A DNA stretch of 34,655 bases from a virus, in the IMG/VR virus record IMGVR_UViG_3300046167_000226, positions 1 through 34,655 of that record, one strand, 5' to 3'. This document shows positions 1-6,847 of the stretch, one piece after another. The notes under the pieces were generated by a model, which ran no database searches, had not been told where the DNA came from, and worked only from the letters and a program-made list of their open reading frames with translations. Position numbers and translations under genes: made by a program. Each line of letters begins with the position of its first letter. Within the stretch, counting starts at the first letter, position 1.

Positions 1-437
1 TATTAGAGGCTTTAAAACCATTAAGTAATAAATATGGAGTATCTGTTGTAATTACAGAGAAACTATTAGCAGAATGTGTATTAGAAAGCCAAGCTACAGT
101 AACTAATTTAGAAGGTCAATCTATAGCAGCAAACGCAATTGTAGGAATAGACATGAATCAAAAAGGTATGTCTTTACCTCAGAAGTATGGAAGTGCCTCT
201 AGTTATGCCAAGAAGTACGCTTTAGGTAATTTGTTTGCTATCGACAATACAGCTGATGCAGATGCTACAAATACACATGGTAAAAAAGCTCCTACAGGTA
301 AAGATGAATTAAAAGAAAACTCCGCAGCTTATTTAAAAGTAGTAACAGCTTTAAAATCTAAAAAGTTTACTGTAGAAGATGTAGAAGCTAAGTACACATT
401 ATCTAGTGAGTTAAAAGAAAAATTAAAAAACATTTAA
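1..437 (+). CDS. erf: ERF-family single-strand annealing recombinase, C-terminal part (gene continues from 34553)
   Basis: Codons read without interruption from base 1, whose first two bases complete the GTA codon begun at 34655. Joining both ends gives 179 residues, close to the usual 200 or so for ERF proteins. This part carries the typical ERF core: a VVI strand, then GMSLPQKYGSASSYAKKYAL near the middle and an NTADADATN acidic turn. ERF proteins anneal complementary single strands during phage recombination and genome circularisation. The partners are probably the SSB-like gene just downstream, the RecE-like nuclease at 6032 and the NinG-like nuclease at 33830. An ATG at 153 opens a shorter reading frame, but it lies inside the conserved core and is not the start. 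Family assignment is confident; biochemical activity is inferred. Confidence 0.9.
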   Translation, partial: LEALKPLSNKYGVSVVITEKLLAECVLESQATVTNLEGQSIAANAIVGIDMNQKGMSLPQKYGSASSYAKKYALGNLFAIDNTADADATNTHGKKAPTGKDELKENSAAYLKVVTALKSKKFTVEDVEAKYTLSSELKEKLKNI

Positions 438-455
438 AAAAACTTGCGTATGTCA
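437..455 (+). repeat. 19-bp sequence repeated in inverted orientation at 33679-33697
   Basis: Six A residues followed by CTTGCGTATGTCA occur here on the + strand and exactly on the - strand at 33697-33679. In both places the CTTG is the -33 element of a host-type promoter. The shared stretch runs about 9 nt into the spacer, so it is longer than the promoter element requires and may be a common regulator site. Confidence 0.75.
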
Positions 456-474
456 TATAAAAGACGTATGTTTG
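443..474 (+). promoter_or_regulatory. Host-type (Bacteroidetes sigma A) promoter for the SSB-like gene
   Basis: CTTG at 443-446 and TATGTTTG at 467-474 are separated by 20 nt, the Bacteroidetes -33/-7 arrangement. CGTATGT is repeated directly at 447 and 465. The start codon of the next gene lies about 38 nt past the -7 box, so the leader is short. The promoter overlaps the end of erf. Confidence 0.75.
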
Positions 475-511
475 CAAAGTAAAAATTAATATAAACCTTA
501 AAATTAAAATT

Positions 512-808
512 ATGGCAGGAATTATTTCAGTAGGAATCAACAAAAACAAGATTCAATTTAACGATCAAGGATGGGCTAACGTAACAGTTACTCTAGACAA
601 CGAAACAAATGTTTACGGTCAAAACGTAAAAGTAACAATGTCTCAATCTAAAGAAGAGAGAGAAGCTAAAGAAGCTAAAACCTATATCGGAAACGGTAAA
701 GTTGTTTGGACAGACGGAGTAATAACCAAAGCTGACAAAGTAGAAGAGGGAGTTGTAGCTAGCGAGCAATCACAGGCAGGACGTCAAACTCCTGACCTAC
801 CTTTCTAG
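512..808 (+). CDS. Putative single-stranded DNA-binding protein with DLPF C-terminal tip
   Basis: A 98-residue protein. The N-terminal two thirds look beta-rich (WANVTVTLDNETNVYGQNVKV) and could be a small OB fold. A lysine/glutamate-rich segment follows, then a polar linker ending in PDLPF. A C-terminal acidic-hydrophobic tip ending in PF is the hallmark through which bacterial SSB recruits repair and replication proteins. I do not recognise a standard SSB N-terminal signature, so the OB fold is inferred. The gene sits between erf and a DnaB-type helicase, has its own promoter and is followed directly by a strong terminator, which fits a protein needed in large amounts. It could instead be another phage replication accessory protein. 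Confidence 0.6.
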   Translation: MAGIISVGINKNKIQFNDQGWANVTVTLDNETNVYGQNVKVTMSQSKEEREAKEAKTYIGNGKVVWTDGVITKADKVEEGVVASEQSQAGRQTPDLPF

Positions 809-818
809 AGATTACTAT

Positions 819-847
819 CAGGGGTTTAAAAGCCCCTGTTTTTTTTT
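819..847 (+). terminator. Rho-independent terminator after the SSB-like gene
   Basis: CAGGGG and CCCCTG form a 6-bp stem around a TTTAAAAG loop, followed by nine T. No promoter is visible between here and the helicase start at 874, so helicase expression would rely on readthrough. Confidence 0.85.
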
Positions 848-873
848 ACTAACCTTTAAATTTAAAAACCTAA

Positions 874-1794
874 ATGATAACAGATATTTCAAAAATAAAA
901 GAAAAGCTTTACGATGTGAAGTATGACAGAATAGAGCAGGGAAAAGGGCTTGGAATTGAAGAAATAGATCAGTTTTTGAGATATAAAAGGGGAGCATTCA
1001 ATGTATGTGTAGGACATGCAAACACAGGTAAAACTACAGTTATTCTATATATGATGATGGCATACGCTATGAAGCATGACCTAAGATGGTTAATATTCTC
1101 AAGTGAGAACTCAGACTACAGCATAGCTAGAAAATTATTAGAATTTAGAACAGGACAGCCTATACAAAAACTACCTGATGCTACAATAGAAAACGAAATA
1201 AATTGGATTAACGATCATTTCAAAATTATGCAAGTAGATAAACTATACTCAGCTCGTACATTAATGACGGAAGCTAAATTGATCTTAGACGCATGGAAAT
1301 TTGATGGTATATTGATTGATCCTTATAATTCATTAACCAAAGACCCTGCATTACTTAGATCAGTAGGAGGACACGAATATGACTACCAAATAGCTTCAGA
1401 AATGAGATTGTTCTGTAAAACCAACAATGTTACAATGTGGTTAAATGCTCACGCAGTTACAGAAGCTCTAAGAAGAAAACATCCTAGCGGTCATGATTTC
1501 GAAGGTTTACCTATGCCATGTAGTATGGCTGATGTAGAAGGAGGAGGTAAATGGGGGAATAGGGCAGATGACGTAATATCTATACATAGGTATACGCAAC
1601 ATCCTGATAGGTGGATGGTATCTGATATTCATGTAGTAAAAGTTAAAGAAACGGAAACAGGAGGTAGACCTACTAGCTTAGATACTCCGATCTCTTTAAG
1701 AATGCAACCTAGTAATGTCGCTTTCACTGTAGCAGGAAAAGACATAATAGATCATTCAATTAAAACACAAGTTTCACCAAGTTTAAAATTTTAA
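874..1794 (+). CDS. DnaB-type replicative helicase (RecA-fold ATPase, no primase domain)
   Basis: A 306-residue P-loop ATPase. Walker A is GHANTGKTT at residues 47-55, Walker B is ILIDP with the Asp near 149, and a sensor-like WLNAH segment lies near 190. A glycine-rich GGGKWGNRADD stretch near 225 resembles the region that precedes the arginine-finger part in DnaB/Twinkle proteins. The protein lacks the N-terminal collar or primase domain of full DnaB (about 450 residues), so it is a short phage-type helicase. It probably unwinds the fork together with the SSB-like protein. No phage DNA polymerase or primase is seen, so host enzymes are presumably recruited. It is followed after 3 nt by a small membrane-protein gene. 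Confidence 0.8.
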   Translation: MITDISKIKEKLYDVKYDRIEQGKGLGIEEIDQFLRYKRGAFNVCVGHANTGKTTVILYMMMAYAMKHDLRWLIFSSENSDYSIARKLLEFRTGQPIQKLPDATIENEINWINDHFKIMQVDKLYSARTLMTEAKLILDAWKFDGILIDPYNSLTKDPALLRSVGGHEYDYQIASEMRLFCKTNNVTMWLNAHAVTEALRRKHPSGHDFEGLPMPCSMADVEGGGKWGNRADDVISIHRYTQHPDRWMVSDIHVVKVKETETGGRPTSLDTPISLRMQPSNVAFTVAGKDIIDHSIKTQVSPSLKF

Positions 1795-1797
1795 AAT

Positions 1798-2013
1798 ATG
1801 GGAATAATAATAACAGGAATATATTTAGCATTTATTATTGACGTAATAAGAATAGCTAAAACAAAAAAAGATGTATCTATGGATATTAGTTTAAGTAGAA
1901 CATTCCTCTTCGGAGCTTCTACTATGAGAGATATAGACGAAGATGATAAACCTTACGGAGTTTTTCAAGTAGCTTTCGCGTGTCTAGTATTAACTATGAC
2001 ATATACATTATAA
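1798..2013 (+). CDS. Small membrane protein of unknown function
   Basis: A 71-residue protein with a hydrophobic N-terminal segment (residues 2-18), a charged middle (KTKKDVSMD, then DIDEDDKP) and a second hydrophobic stretch at the C-terminus (VFQVAFACLVLTMTY). This suggests two membrane passes with a short loop. Its stop codon overlaps the start of the sigma-like gene (TAATG at 2011-2015), so the two are translationally coupled. Physical coupling to a sigma factor is suggestive of an anti-sigma or membrane-sensing partner, but there is no sequence evidence for that. I do not recognise the family. Confidence 0.6.
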   Translation: MGIIITGIYLAFIIDVIRIAKTKKDVSMDISLSRTFLFGASTMRDIDEDDKPYGVFQVAFACLVLTMTYTL

Positions 2014-2597
2014 TGGAAAGATCAAAAAACAAAGCGTTAGAGATGTTAGCTCAATACCATGCAGAATATATTAAGATGGCAAAAGCTATAGCTAACAACA
2101 ATTTAGAGGTGTTTAATTACGCAGAAGATTTTGTCCAAGAAGCTTACTTAAGATTAGCTAGATACGAGGATTTATTTGATAAAGTAGTTTCAGATAAAGG
2201 GAAGGTTAGCAAAGGATATATGTTCTTTGTGCTAAGGTCAATCATAGTTAATACTATTAAAAAGAAATCTAATTTAAATTTCAGCTATTTAGGTAATCAA
2301 TATGATTTTGAAGAAAAATTTAATTGGATAGATCATGGTAGAGATAAACACCGAAAAGGTGTGGAGGATTTAGAGATTAAGATGTACGATATATTAAAGA
2401 AGAAAGCTAAATGGTTTGATTACGAGTTATTTGTAAAGTACTTAACTACTAAGAAATCATTTAGAACAATGGCTGAAGAGTCTACTTTAGGAGTAAGAAC
2501 TATATATCTGTCGATAAAAAGGTCTAAAATGATAATAGCAGAAGAGTTATTTGAGGATTATCAGGACTTTTTGAACGGAGATTACGATTTAATTTAA
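2013..2597 (+). CDS. Phage-encoded sigma-70-like (ECF-like) RNA polymerase sigma factor
   Basis: A 194-residue protein when started at the ATG at 2013, which overlaps the upstream stop; an in-frame GTG at 1980 lies inside the previous gene and is unlikely. Residues about 15-85 have the look of sigma region 2: a helical YHAEYIKMAKAI segment, then AEDFVQEAYLRLARYED, comparable to the DxxQEvFlr.w core. Residues about 135-175 (FRTMAEESTLGVRTIYLSIKRSK) form a plausible region 4 helix-turn-helix. Length and two-domain form fit the ECF class. It is the best candidate to recognise the 15-nt motif ahead of all late units. Both the sigma identity and this role are inferred from sequence pattern. Confidence 0.65.
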   Translation: MERSKNKALEMLAQYHAEYIKMAKAIANNNLEVFNYAEDFVQEAYLRLARYEDLFDKVVSDKGKVSKGYMFFVLRSIIVNTIKKKSNLNFSYLGNQYDFEEKFNWIDHGRDKHRKGVEDLEIKMYDILKKKAKWFDYELFVKYLTTKKSFRTMAEESTLGVRTIYLSIKRSKMIIAEELFEDYQDFLNGDYDLI

Positions 2598-2614
2598 AAA
2601 AAAAGCAAAAAAAA

Positions 2615-2646
2615 CTTGTGTAATTCAAATACTTGTTTTATATTTG
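2615..2646 (+). promoter_or_regulatory. Host-type promoter for the 2675-4071 operon
   Basis: CTTG at 2615-2618 and TATATTTG at 2639-2646 with a 20-nt spacer. It begins just after the sigma-like gene stop, and the next start codon is 28 nt past the -7 box. Confidence 0.75.
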
Positions 2647-2674
2647 CATTGTATTAATATAAAAACCAAAAAAA

Positions 2675-3142
2675 ATGGAATCAATTAATGTAAAAGTTTT
2701 TAATCTTCATGACGAAGGTTTAAAAGCAGGTAAAATAGCTCAAAAGCTAAAAATCAAAAAAGCAGTAGTTCTAGATATTCTAGGAGAAGCAGGTAAAACT
2801 GAAGGTTTAGGTAGTATTATAGCTAACGTAACAGAAGTTACAGGTATCAAAGCTGTAGTAGAAGCTGTAACTGATGACTGCGGATGTAAAGCTAGAGCTG
2901 AGAAATTAAATAAGTTATTTCCTACTAGGAGATTGAACGACTTATTAGACGATCAGTATTTATTCTTACAAACTTTCTTCGAAGGAAAAAGAGTTACCTC
3001 AGTAAATTCTAAGCTTCAGAAACAATTAGTAGATGTATACAATCACGTATTCAATGCTAAGAGAGAGGTTTCAGCATGTTCACCATGTGTAGCTAACTTA
3101 ATAGAAGATTTAAGAAAGATATATGAAGGAGCTAACAACTAA
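2675..3142 (+). CDS. Protein with N-terminal helix-turn-helix and CGC-x-CSPC cysteine pairs
   Basis: 155 residues. Residues 8-38 (LHDEGLKAGKIAQKLKIKKAVVLDIL) read as a helix-turn-helix of the resolvase/transposase-like type. The middle has DDCGCKARAEKLNKLFP, a phrase that recurs in proteins of Bacteroidetes phages, and the C-terminal third has CSPC within a helical region. The paired cysteines may bind a metal. It is the first gene of a promoter-led operon and overlaps the next gene by 20 nt. Function unknown; a DNA-binding or regulatory role is a reasonable guess. Confidence 0.65.
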   Translation: MESINVKVFNLHDEGLKAGKIAQKLKIKKAVVLDILGEAGKTEGLGSIIANVTEVTGIKAVVEAVTDDCGCKARAEKLNKLFPTRRLNDLLDDQYLFLQTFFEGKRVTSVNSKLQKQLVDVYNHVFNAKREVSACSPCVANLIEDLRKIYEGANN

Positions 3143-3353
3143 GAAGTTAAAGAAAATGTCAAAGTCTCAACTAGAGGCTTTGGCTAATCAATATGCTACG
3201 AAGCTAACTTGGTTACATTCTACAGGCAAAAATACAGAAGAGCCTGAAACTTATAAGAGAACAGCTCTAGAGTTGTATCATATATCACAATTAATAGAAG
3301 AGAAAAACAATAATAAATTAAGTAAAAAATATAACTACAATGGCAAAAAATAA
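3123..3353 (+). CDS. Small basic protein of unknown function
   Basis: 76 residues if started at ATG 3123, which overlaps the previous gene by 20 nt; ATG 3156 (MSKSQLEALANQ) would avoid the overlap and give 65 residues. The protein is lysine-rich and helical, with a C-terminal asparagine/lysine tail that overlaps the phosphoesterase start by 14 nt. No family recognised. Its place in a tightly packed operon supports it being real. Confidence 0.55.
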   Translation: MKELTTKKLKKMSKSQLEALANQYATKLTWLHSTGKNTEEPETYKRTALELYHISQLIEEKNNNKLSKKYNYNGKK

Positions 3354-4071
3354 AAAAGAAAAGCAAATACGTCCACGTTTAGACGGTGCTAAGAAGATTA
3401 ACTTTGAATTCTTTAATAATAAAGAGTCTAGAGTGTTAGTGATCGGAGACTTACACACTCCTTTCGATTTAGATGGATATTTTCAGCATTGTGTAGATGT
3501 TTATGAAAGATATAACTGTAATAGAGTAGTATTTATCGGTGATGTTATTGACAATCATTACAGCTCTTATCATGAAACTGATGCAAATGGAATGGGTGGA
3601 AAGGCTGAGTTAGATTTGGCTATCAAAAGATTAGAAAGATGGTATCACCGTTTTCCTGATGCTGATGTAACTGTAGGTAATCATGATAGAATTATTATGA
3701 GAAAAGCTCAAACTTCAGGAGTTCCTTCTGCATGGATTAAAGAATATAAAGAAGTATTAAATACTCCTAAATGGAACTTTGTTACTTCTGTCGAGATTGA
3801 TGACGTATTATATATTCATGGAGAAGCAGGAACAGCTAAAACAAAAGCTAGAGCTGACATGAGGTCAACAGTGCAAGGTCATTTACATACACAAGCTTAT
3901 TGTGAGTATTTTGTAGGAGCAAACTCTAGAGTATTTGGTTGTCAAGTAGGGTGCGGTATAGATGCTAAATCTTACGCTATGGCTTACATGAAGCATGGTA
4001 AGAAGCCTGCTATCGGATGTGCTGTTATTTTGGGTGGTGTTACAGCTATTAATGAATTAATGGTTTTATAA
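3340..4071 (+). CDS. Calcineurin-like metallophosphoesterase
   Basis: 243 residues with the full set of metallophosphoesterase motifs: GDLH at 36-39, GDVIDNH from 67, GNHDR at 113-117, HGE at 160-162 and GHLH at 180-183. These supply the ligands of a two-metal centre that hydrolyses phosphomono- or diesters. Similar phage enzymes are found near replication genes and may act on DNA ends, nucleotides or signalling nucleotides. The substrate cannot be read from the sequence. It is the last gene before a strong terminator. Confidence 0.85.
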   Translation: MAKNKKEKQIRPRLDGAKKINFEFFNNKESRVLVIGDLHTPFDLDGYFQHCVDVYERYNCNRVVFIGDVIDNHYSSYHETDANGMGGKAELDLAIKRLERWYHRFPDADVTVGNHDRIIMRKAQTSGVPSAWIKEYKEVLNTPKWNFVTSVEIDDVLYIHGEAGTAKTKARADMRSTVQGHLHTQAYCEYFVGANSRVFGCQVGCGIDAKSYAMAYMKHGKKPAIGCAVILGGVTAINELMVL

Positions 4072-4079
4072 TAACCCTT

Positions 4080-4104
4080 GGGGGGTGTAAAAGCCCCCTT
4101 TTTT
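4080..4104 (+). terminator. Rho-independent terminator after the phosphoesterase
   Basis: GGGGG and CCCCC enclose a TGTAAAAG loop, followed by six T. The loop is nearly the same as in the hairpins at 819, 10550 and 13537. Confidence 0.85.
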
Positions 4105-4123
4105 AAAAAAAAATAAAAAAAGT

Positions 4124-4154
4124 TTTGTAGTTACAAATAAAAGTATTATCTTTG
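4124..4154 (+). promoter_or_regulatory. Host-type promoter for the first lipoprotein gene
   Basis: TTTG at 4124-4127 and TATCTTTG at 4147-4154; the spacer is 19 nt, the only departure from 20 in the window. The leader after it contains CAATAACTTTAAAAA, also found downstream of the promoters at 12739 and 13190. Confidence 0.75.
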
Positions 4155-4184
4155 ATGTATCAATAACTTTAAAAACTCAACAAA

Positions 4185-4592
4185 ATGAAAAACCTATCAA
4201 TTATTTTATTAAGCCTTAGCTTATTTAGCTGTATTCCTGCGGATGAAGTAGTATTTGAACAGCCAACAGAATTAAACGGAATGTTTTACAGTTACGACAA
4301 AGAACTAAAAGAAGTAGCTTACAACAGTAACCAAGTAAATTATCTATTTGATGGAAATAGTATAACTGTCAGAGATGGAAGTTTCTTAATATATAAAGGA
4401 ACTTATACAATAGAAGATAATATACTTATATCAGAATCTACATTAGTTAATATGGTATATAACGAAGGAGATGAGATTCAAATAGAAATAGAAGTATCAG
4501 CAGATAAAAAGACATTTACAGTTAATAATTCATGGATATGGTTTGTTAGTTCTAGTGATGTAACAGGAACATATAAATTTATATACAATTAA
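4185..4592 (+). CDS. Predicted lipoprotein, possibly lipocalin-like
   Basis: 135 residues. A lysine plus hydrophobic signal segment ends in the lipobox LFSC with the lipidated Cys at 16. Acidic residues follow shortly after (CIPADE), which resembles the signal that directs Bacteroidetes lipoproteins to the cell surface. The remainder is beta-rich (GMFYSYDK, NSITVRDGSFLIYKGTYTIEDN, GTYKFIYN) and reads like a small lipocalin-type barrel. It has its own promoter right after a terminator, so it is expressed as a separate early unit. Phage lipoproteins often block superinfection by masking receptors; that role is inferred from context only. Confidence 0.75.
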   Translation: MKNLSIILLSLSLFSCIPADEVVFEQPTELNGMFYSYDKELKEVAYNSNQVNYLFDGNSITVRDGSFLIYKGTYTIEDNILISESTLVNMVYNEGDEIQIEIEVSADKKTFTVNNSWIWFVSSSDVTGTYKFIYN

Positions 4593-4593
4593 C

Positions 4594-4728
4594 ATGAGTA
4601 AAGAAATACCATCAACACAAGTAGAAAAAATTAGAGATAACTTTAATTCTAATTTAAGTAAGAAGCCTATATTAGGTAAAACAAAAAAAGTAACATGGGA
4701 ATCAAAACGAAGATTCTCTAACATATAA
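4594..4728 (+). CDS. Short basic protein (44 aa), unknown
   Basis: ATG at 4594, one base after the lipoprotein stop, runs to TAA at 4726-4728. The product is rich in lysine, serine and asparagine and ends WESKRRFSNI. The tight spacing and phage-like A/T-ending codons support translation. No family recognised. Confidence 0.5.
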   Translation: MSKEIPSTQVEKIRDNFNSNLSKKPILGKTKKVTWESKRRFSNI

Positions 4729-4740
4729 AAAATATAATAA

Positions 4741-5112
4741 ATGGATTTAACCTACGATCAAAAATTAGAAATGTATATAGATGAGAAGGAAAGGAATGAG
4801 CTATTAGATAATCCTCCATTCGCTCAGCAACAAGTAAGGAAGGGAATGCCTATATATTCAGGAGTATTAAAGTACTTCCCTGATGCCCTTAAAGAAGTAT
4901 CTAAAGCAAGTAAAGCAGGAAACGATCAACACCATCCTGATAAGCCTTTGCATTGGGATAAAGCTAAAAGCAATGATAATGAGGATGCTTTAGTAAGACA
5001 TCTTATAGATCATAGCGTTAACCCTGTAGATGATGATGGAGTATTACACTTAACTAAAGTAGCATGGAGAGCTTTAGCTTCTCTACAAATATTTTTAGAA
5101 AATAATAAATAA
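4741..5112 (+). CDS. dATP/dGTP diphosphohydrolase-like protein (DUF5664/PF18909 type)
   Basis: 123 residues. The central block GMPIYSGVLKYFPDALKEV, then GNDQHHPDKPLHWDKAKS, then DALVRHLIDH and VAWRALASLQIFLEN matches the family named for dATP/dGTP diphosphohydrolases, MazG-related enzymes of phages that cut dNTPs to the monophosphate. The His/Asp/Glu-rich helices would hold Mg ions. It may adjust the nucleotide pool or remove host alarm nucleotides. It lies between a lipoprotein unit and a terminator, so it likely shares the 4124 promoter. No purine-biosynthesis partner (PurZ-like) is present, so base modification with diaminopurine is not suggested. Confidence 0.7.
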   Translation: MDLTYDQKLEMYIDEKERNELLDNPPFAQQQVRKGMPIYSGVLKYFPDALKEVSKASKAGNDQHHPDKPLHWDKAKSNDNEDALVRHLIDHSVNPVDDDGVLHLTKVAWRALASLQIFLENNK

Positions 5113-5132
5113 CATAACTTACTGTAAATCAG

Positions 5133-5158
5133 CCTCGTATATACTACGGGGTTTTTTT
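5133..5158 (+). terminator. Rho-independent terminator
   Basis: CCTCGTA and TACGGGG form a 7-bp stem with one G-U pair around a TATAC loop, followed by seven T. Confidence 0.8.
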
Positions 5159-5180
5159 ATTGAAAAAAGTTTAAAAAAAG

Positions 5181-5212
5181 TTTGTGTATTAAATAAATAC
5201 TCTGTATCTTTG
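5181..5212 (+). promoter_or_regulatory. Host-type promoter
   Basis: TTTG at 5181-5184 and TATCTTTG at 5205-5212, spacer 20 nt. The sequence after the -7 box, AAGTGTCAA, is shared with the promoters at 12739 and, in part, 9456, 10243 and 13190. Confidence 0.8.
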
Positions 5213-5253
5213 AAGTGTCAATAAGACATATCAACAAACAAAAATTAAATATT

Positions 5254-5463
5254 ATGACATTATTAGAAAGATTATCAGTAGAAAACAGAGTTAAATTATC
5301 TAACTACTACGCAGAGAGATTCCCTAACACATACGCTAGAATGATCGAGGGATTAGAAAAATATGAATACTTTACAGACTTACCTTTCGGAATAGCAATA
5401 GATGTTTGCTCAGGATTAAGACGAGATATTAGCGACTTCTGTATCTTATTTGAAGGAGAATAA
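5254..5463 (+). CDS. Small protein of unknown function (69 aa)
   Basis: I chose ATG 5254 because an in-frame start at 5215 would lie at or before the transcription start predicted from the promoter at 5181-5212. The product begins MTLLERLSVENR and is helical with a cysteine-containing C-terminal half (VCSGLRRDISDFCILFEGE). It is a single-gene promoter-led cassette in the first accessory block. No family recognised; such early genes are candidates for host takeover or defence inhibition. Confidence 0.55.
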   Translation: MTLLERLSVENRVKLSNYYAERFPNTYARMIEGLEKYEYFTDLPFGIAIDVCSGLRRDISDFCILFEGE

Positions 5464-5479
5464 AAAAAACAAAAAAAGA

Positions 5480-5511
5480 TTTGGCGGTTTAAAATAATCG
5501 CCTTATCTTTA
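5480..5511 (+). promoter_or_regulatory. Host-type promoter with internal inverted repeat (operator-like)
   Basis: TTTG at 5480-5483 and TATCTTTA at 5504-5511, spacer 20 nt. Within it, 5483-5502 is a near-symmetric site: GGCG-N-TT, six bases, AA-N-CGCC. The promoters at 5775 and 13190 carry the same layout with GGTG and CACC. Confidence 0.75.
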
Positions 5512-5529
5512 CCAAAACAAATAAATATT

Positions 5530-5763
5530 ATGACTTTAAAACAAGAAGTAAGTAAAGCAGGGCATAAGTTATCACACAATATAACTTTGTATGCAAGAAA
5601 CAAGTACAGTAATGAAATATACAGTATAATAAATGTAAGTGATGGTATTGCTACATTGAGAAGTGAGTACAATGCTAAAAAAGTTCCTTCAATAAAGTTA
5701 GAGGAATTGTATAAAGATTATTTAGGTATACATGAAGAGGGATCAAATAGTTTTACCATATAA
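5530..5763 (+). CDS. Small protein of unknown function (77 aa)
   Basis: The product starts MTLKQEVSKAGHKLSHNI and appears to be a mixed alpha/beta domain, with a strand-like YSIINVSDGIATLRSEYN segment in the middle and a lysine-rich KKVPSIKLEELYKDYL helix. It is led by its own promoter with an operator-like repeat and is followed by another of the same kind, so it is an independent regulated cassette. No family recognised. Confidence 0.55.
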   Translation: MTLKQEVSKAGHKLSHNITLYARNKYSNEIYSIINVSDGIATLRSEYNAKKVPSIKLEELYKDYLGIHEEGSNSFTI

Positions 5764-5774
5764 ATATAAAAAGA

Positions 5775-5806
5775 TTTGGTGGATTAAAATATTCACCTTA
5801 TCTTTA
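5775..5806 (+). promoter_or_regulatory. Host-type promoter with internal inverted repeat
   Basis: TTTG at 5775-5778 and TATCTTTA at 5799-5806, spacer 20 nt. Bases 5778-5797 read GGTG-N-AT, six bases, AT-N-CACC. It probably drives the small genes up to and including the RecE-like nuclease. Confidence 0.75.
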
Positions 5807-5829
5807 CCACATAATTAAAAACCAATATC

Positions 5830-5931
5830 ATGAAAACAATCAACAAAATAGCATTTAAAGTAATACAGGTAACACTTACATTTGTATTAGTAACAGGAGT
5901 AATAGGAACGTTAATTAACTTAATCAATTAG
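5830..5931 (+). CDS. 33-aa single-pass membrane peptide
   Basis: ATG 5830 to TAG 5929-5931. Lysines at positions 2, 6 and 10 are followed by a continuous hydrophobic helix (VIQVTLTFVLVTGVIGTLI). The charge pattern predicts a cytoplasmic N-terminus. It is the first gene behind a clear promoter. Short phage membrane peptides of this type may alter the envelope or activate or inhibit membrane-linked defences; no family is recognised. Confidence 0.55.
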   Translation: MKTINKIAFKVIQVTLTFVLVTGVIGTLINLIN

Positions 5932-5936
5932 AAATT

Positions 5937-6029
5937 ATGACACATTATGAAATTTATCAGACAATGGATCTACAGAATGATCTTAACTTTTGGCAAGACG
6001 AAACATACATTAATGAATTAGCAGAATAG
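5937..6029 (+). CDS. 30-aa acidic peptide
   Basis: ATG 5937 to TAG 6027-6029, sequence starting MTHYEIYQTMDLQNDLNFW and ending in an acidic tail. It lies between two close genes with 5 nt and 2 nt spacing, which supports translation in the operon, but the size makes this uncertain. No function assigned. Confidence 0.4.
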   Translation: MTHYEIYQTMDLQNDLNFWQDETYINELAE

Positions 6030-6031
6030 AT

Positions 6032-6847
6032 ATGAACATCAAACTATTAAATCACGAAACAGTAAACCTAGAAGAGACTCTCGATAATATGCATTCTGAC
6101 GCATTTTATTACGATCACCTTAACCTAGATAGAGCTTTATCTTATTCTTCGCTTAAATGGCTTCTAAAGAGCCCTAAATGGTTCGCTTACATGAAGAAAA
6201 AAGGAATGTCAGAGACTCAAGCATTAAGAGACGGTAAACTAGTACATACAGAGATACTAGAGCCTCAGAAATATGGAGACTTTCACTTTGTAGATACTTC
6301 TAGTAAAAACACTACTAAATGGAAATTAGCTAAAGAAACTCATGGAGCTAATAATACATATACTCTTAAAGAAAAATACATGTGTAGTAGAATAGCTACA
6401 GCCTTTCTACAAAATGACTCATGTGTTAGCTTCTTAAAAGATTCAAAAACAGAAGTTCCTTCACTAGTTGAAATAGATGGTTTAGCTGTTAGAGGAAAGG
6501 CAGACATATATAGAGAATATGAATTTGTAGCAGATGTTAAGACTACTAATGACGGATTGAAAGACGTTGAGCTTAAAGACGGATCAGTAAGGAATCAGTT
6601 TGCTTTCACAATATCAAAGTATGATTATGATTTACAAGCTTATCTATATACACAGTTATATGAAGTACCTGATTTCTATTGGTTAGTAGTAGATAAAACA
6701 ACTACAGACATTGGAATATTTAAAGCTTCAGAAGAGACACTAGAACTAGGTAAAATAAAACTAGAGGCAGCAATAGGATTATACAAAGCATTCTTTGTAG
6801 ATGAACTAATAGATTTAAGTCAATATCATAAAACAGCAACAATATAA
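6032..6847 (+). CDS. RecE-like / DUF3799 PD-(D/E)XK exonuclease
   Basis: 271 residues. The N-terminal SYSSLKWLLKSPKWF and ALRDGKLVHTEILEP phrases mark the exodeoxyribonuclease VIII-like family. The nuclease core follows: Glu near 141 (TEVPSLVEIDG), GKADIY with Asp 158, then VADVKTT with Asp 168 and Lys 170, and a YDLQAYLY helix near 200. The enzyme would resect double-stranded ends to expose single strands for the ERF annealing protein, forming a Red-like pair encoded about 6 kb apart. Its stop overlaps the next start (TAATG at 6845-6849). Confidence 0.8.
   Translation: MNIKLLNHETVNLEETLDNMHSDAFYYDHLNLDRALSYSSLKWLLKSPKWFAYMKKKGMSETQALRDGKLVHTEILEPQKYGDFHFVDTSSKNTTKWKLAKETHGANNTYTLKEKYMCSRIATAFLQNDSCVSFLKDSKTEVPSLVEIDGLAVRGKADIYREYEFVADVKTTNDGLKDVELKDGSVRNQFAFTISKYDYDLQAYLYTQLYEVPDFYWLVVDKTTTDIGIFKASEETLELGKIKLEAAIGLYKAFFVDELIDLSQYHKTATI

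Noticed and set aside
4741-5112. Z-genome (diaminopurine) phage, suggested by the dATP/dGTP diphosphohydrolase-like gene
   Set aside because: No PurZ-like adenylosuccinate synthetase or dedicated polymerase is encoded, so nucleotide-pool adjustment is the simpler reading.
5215-5253. Upstream in-frame starts at 5215 and, for the other gene, at 13219
   Set aside because: Both lie at or within the -7 region of a clear promoter, so they would not be in the message; the ATGs at 5254 and 13261 fit better.
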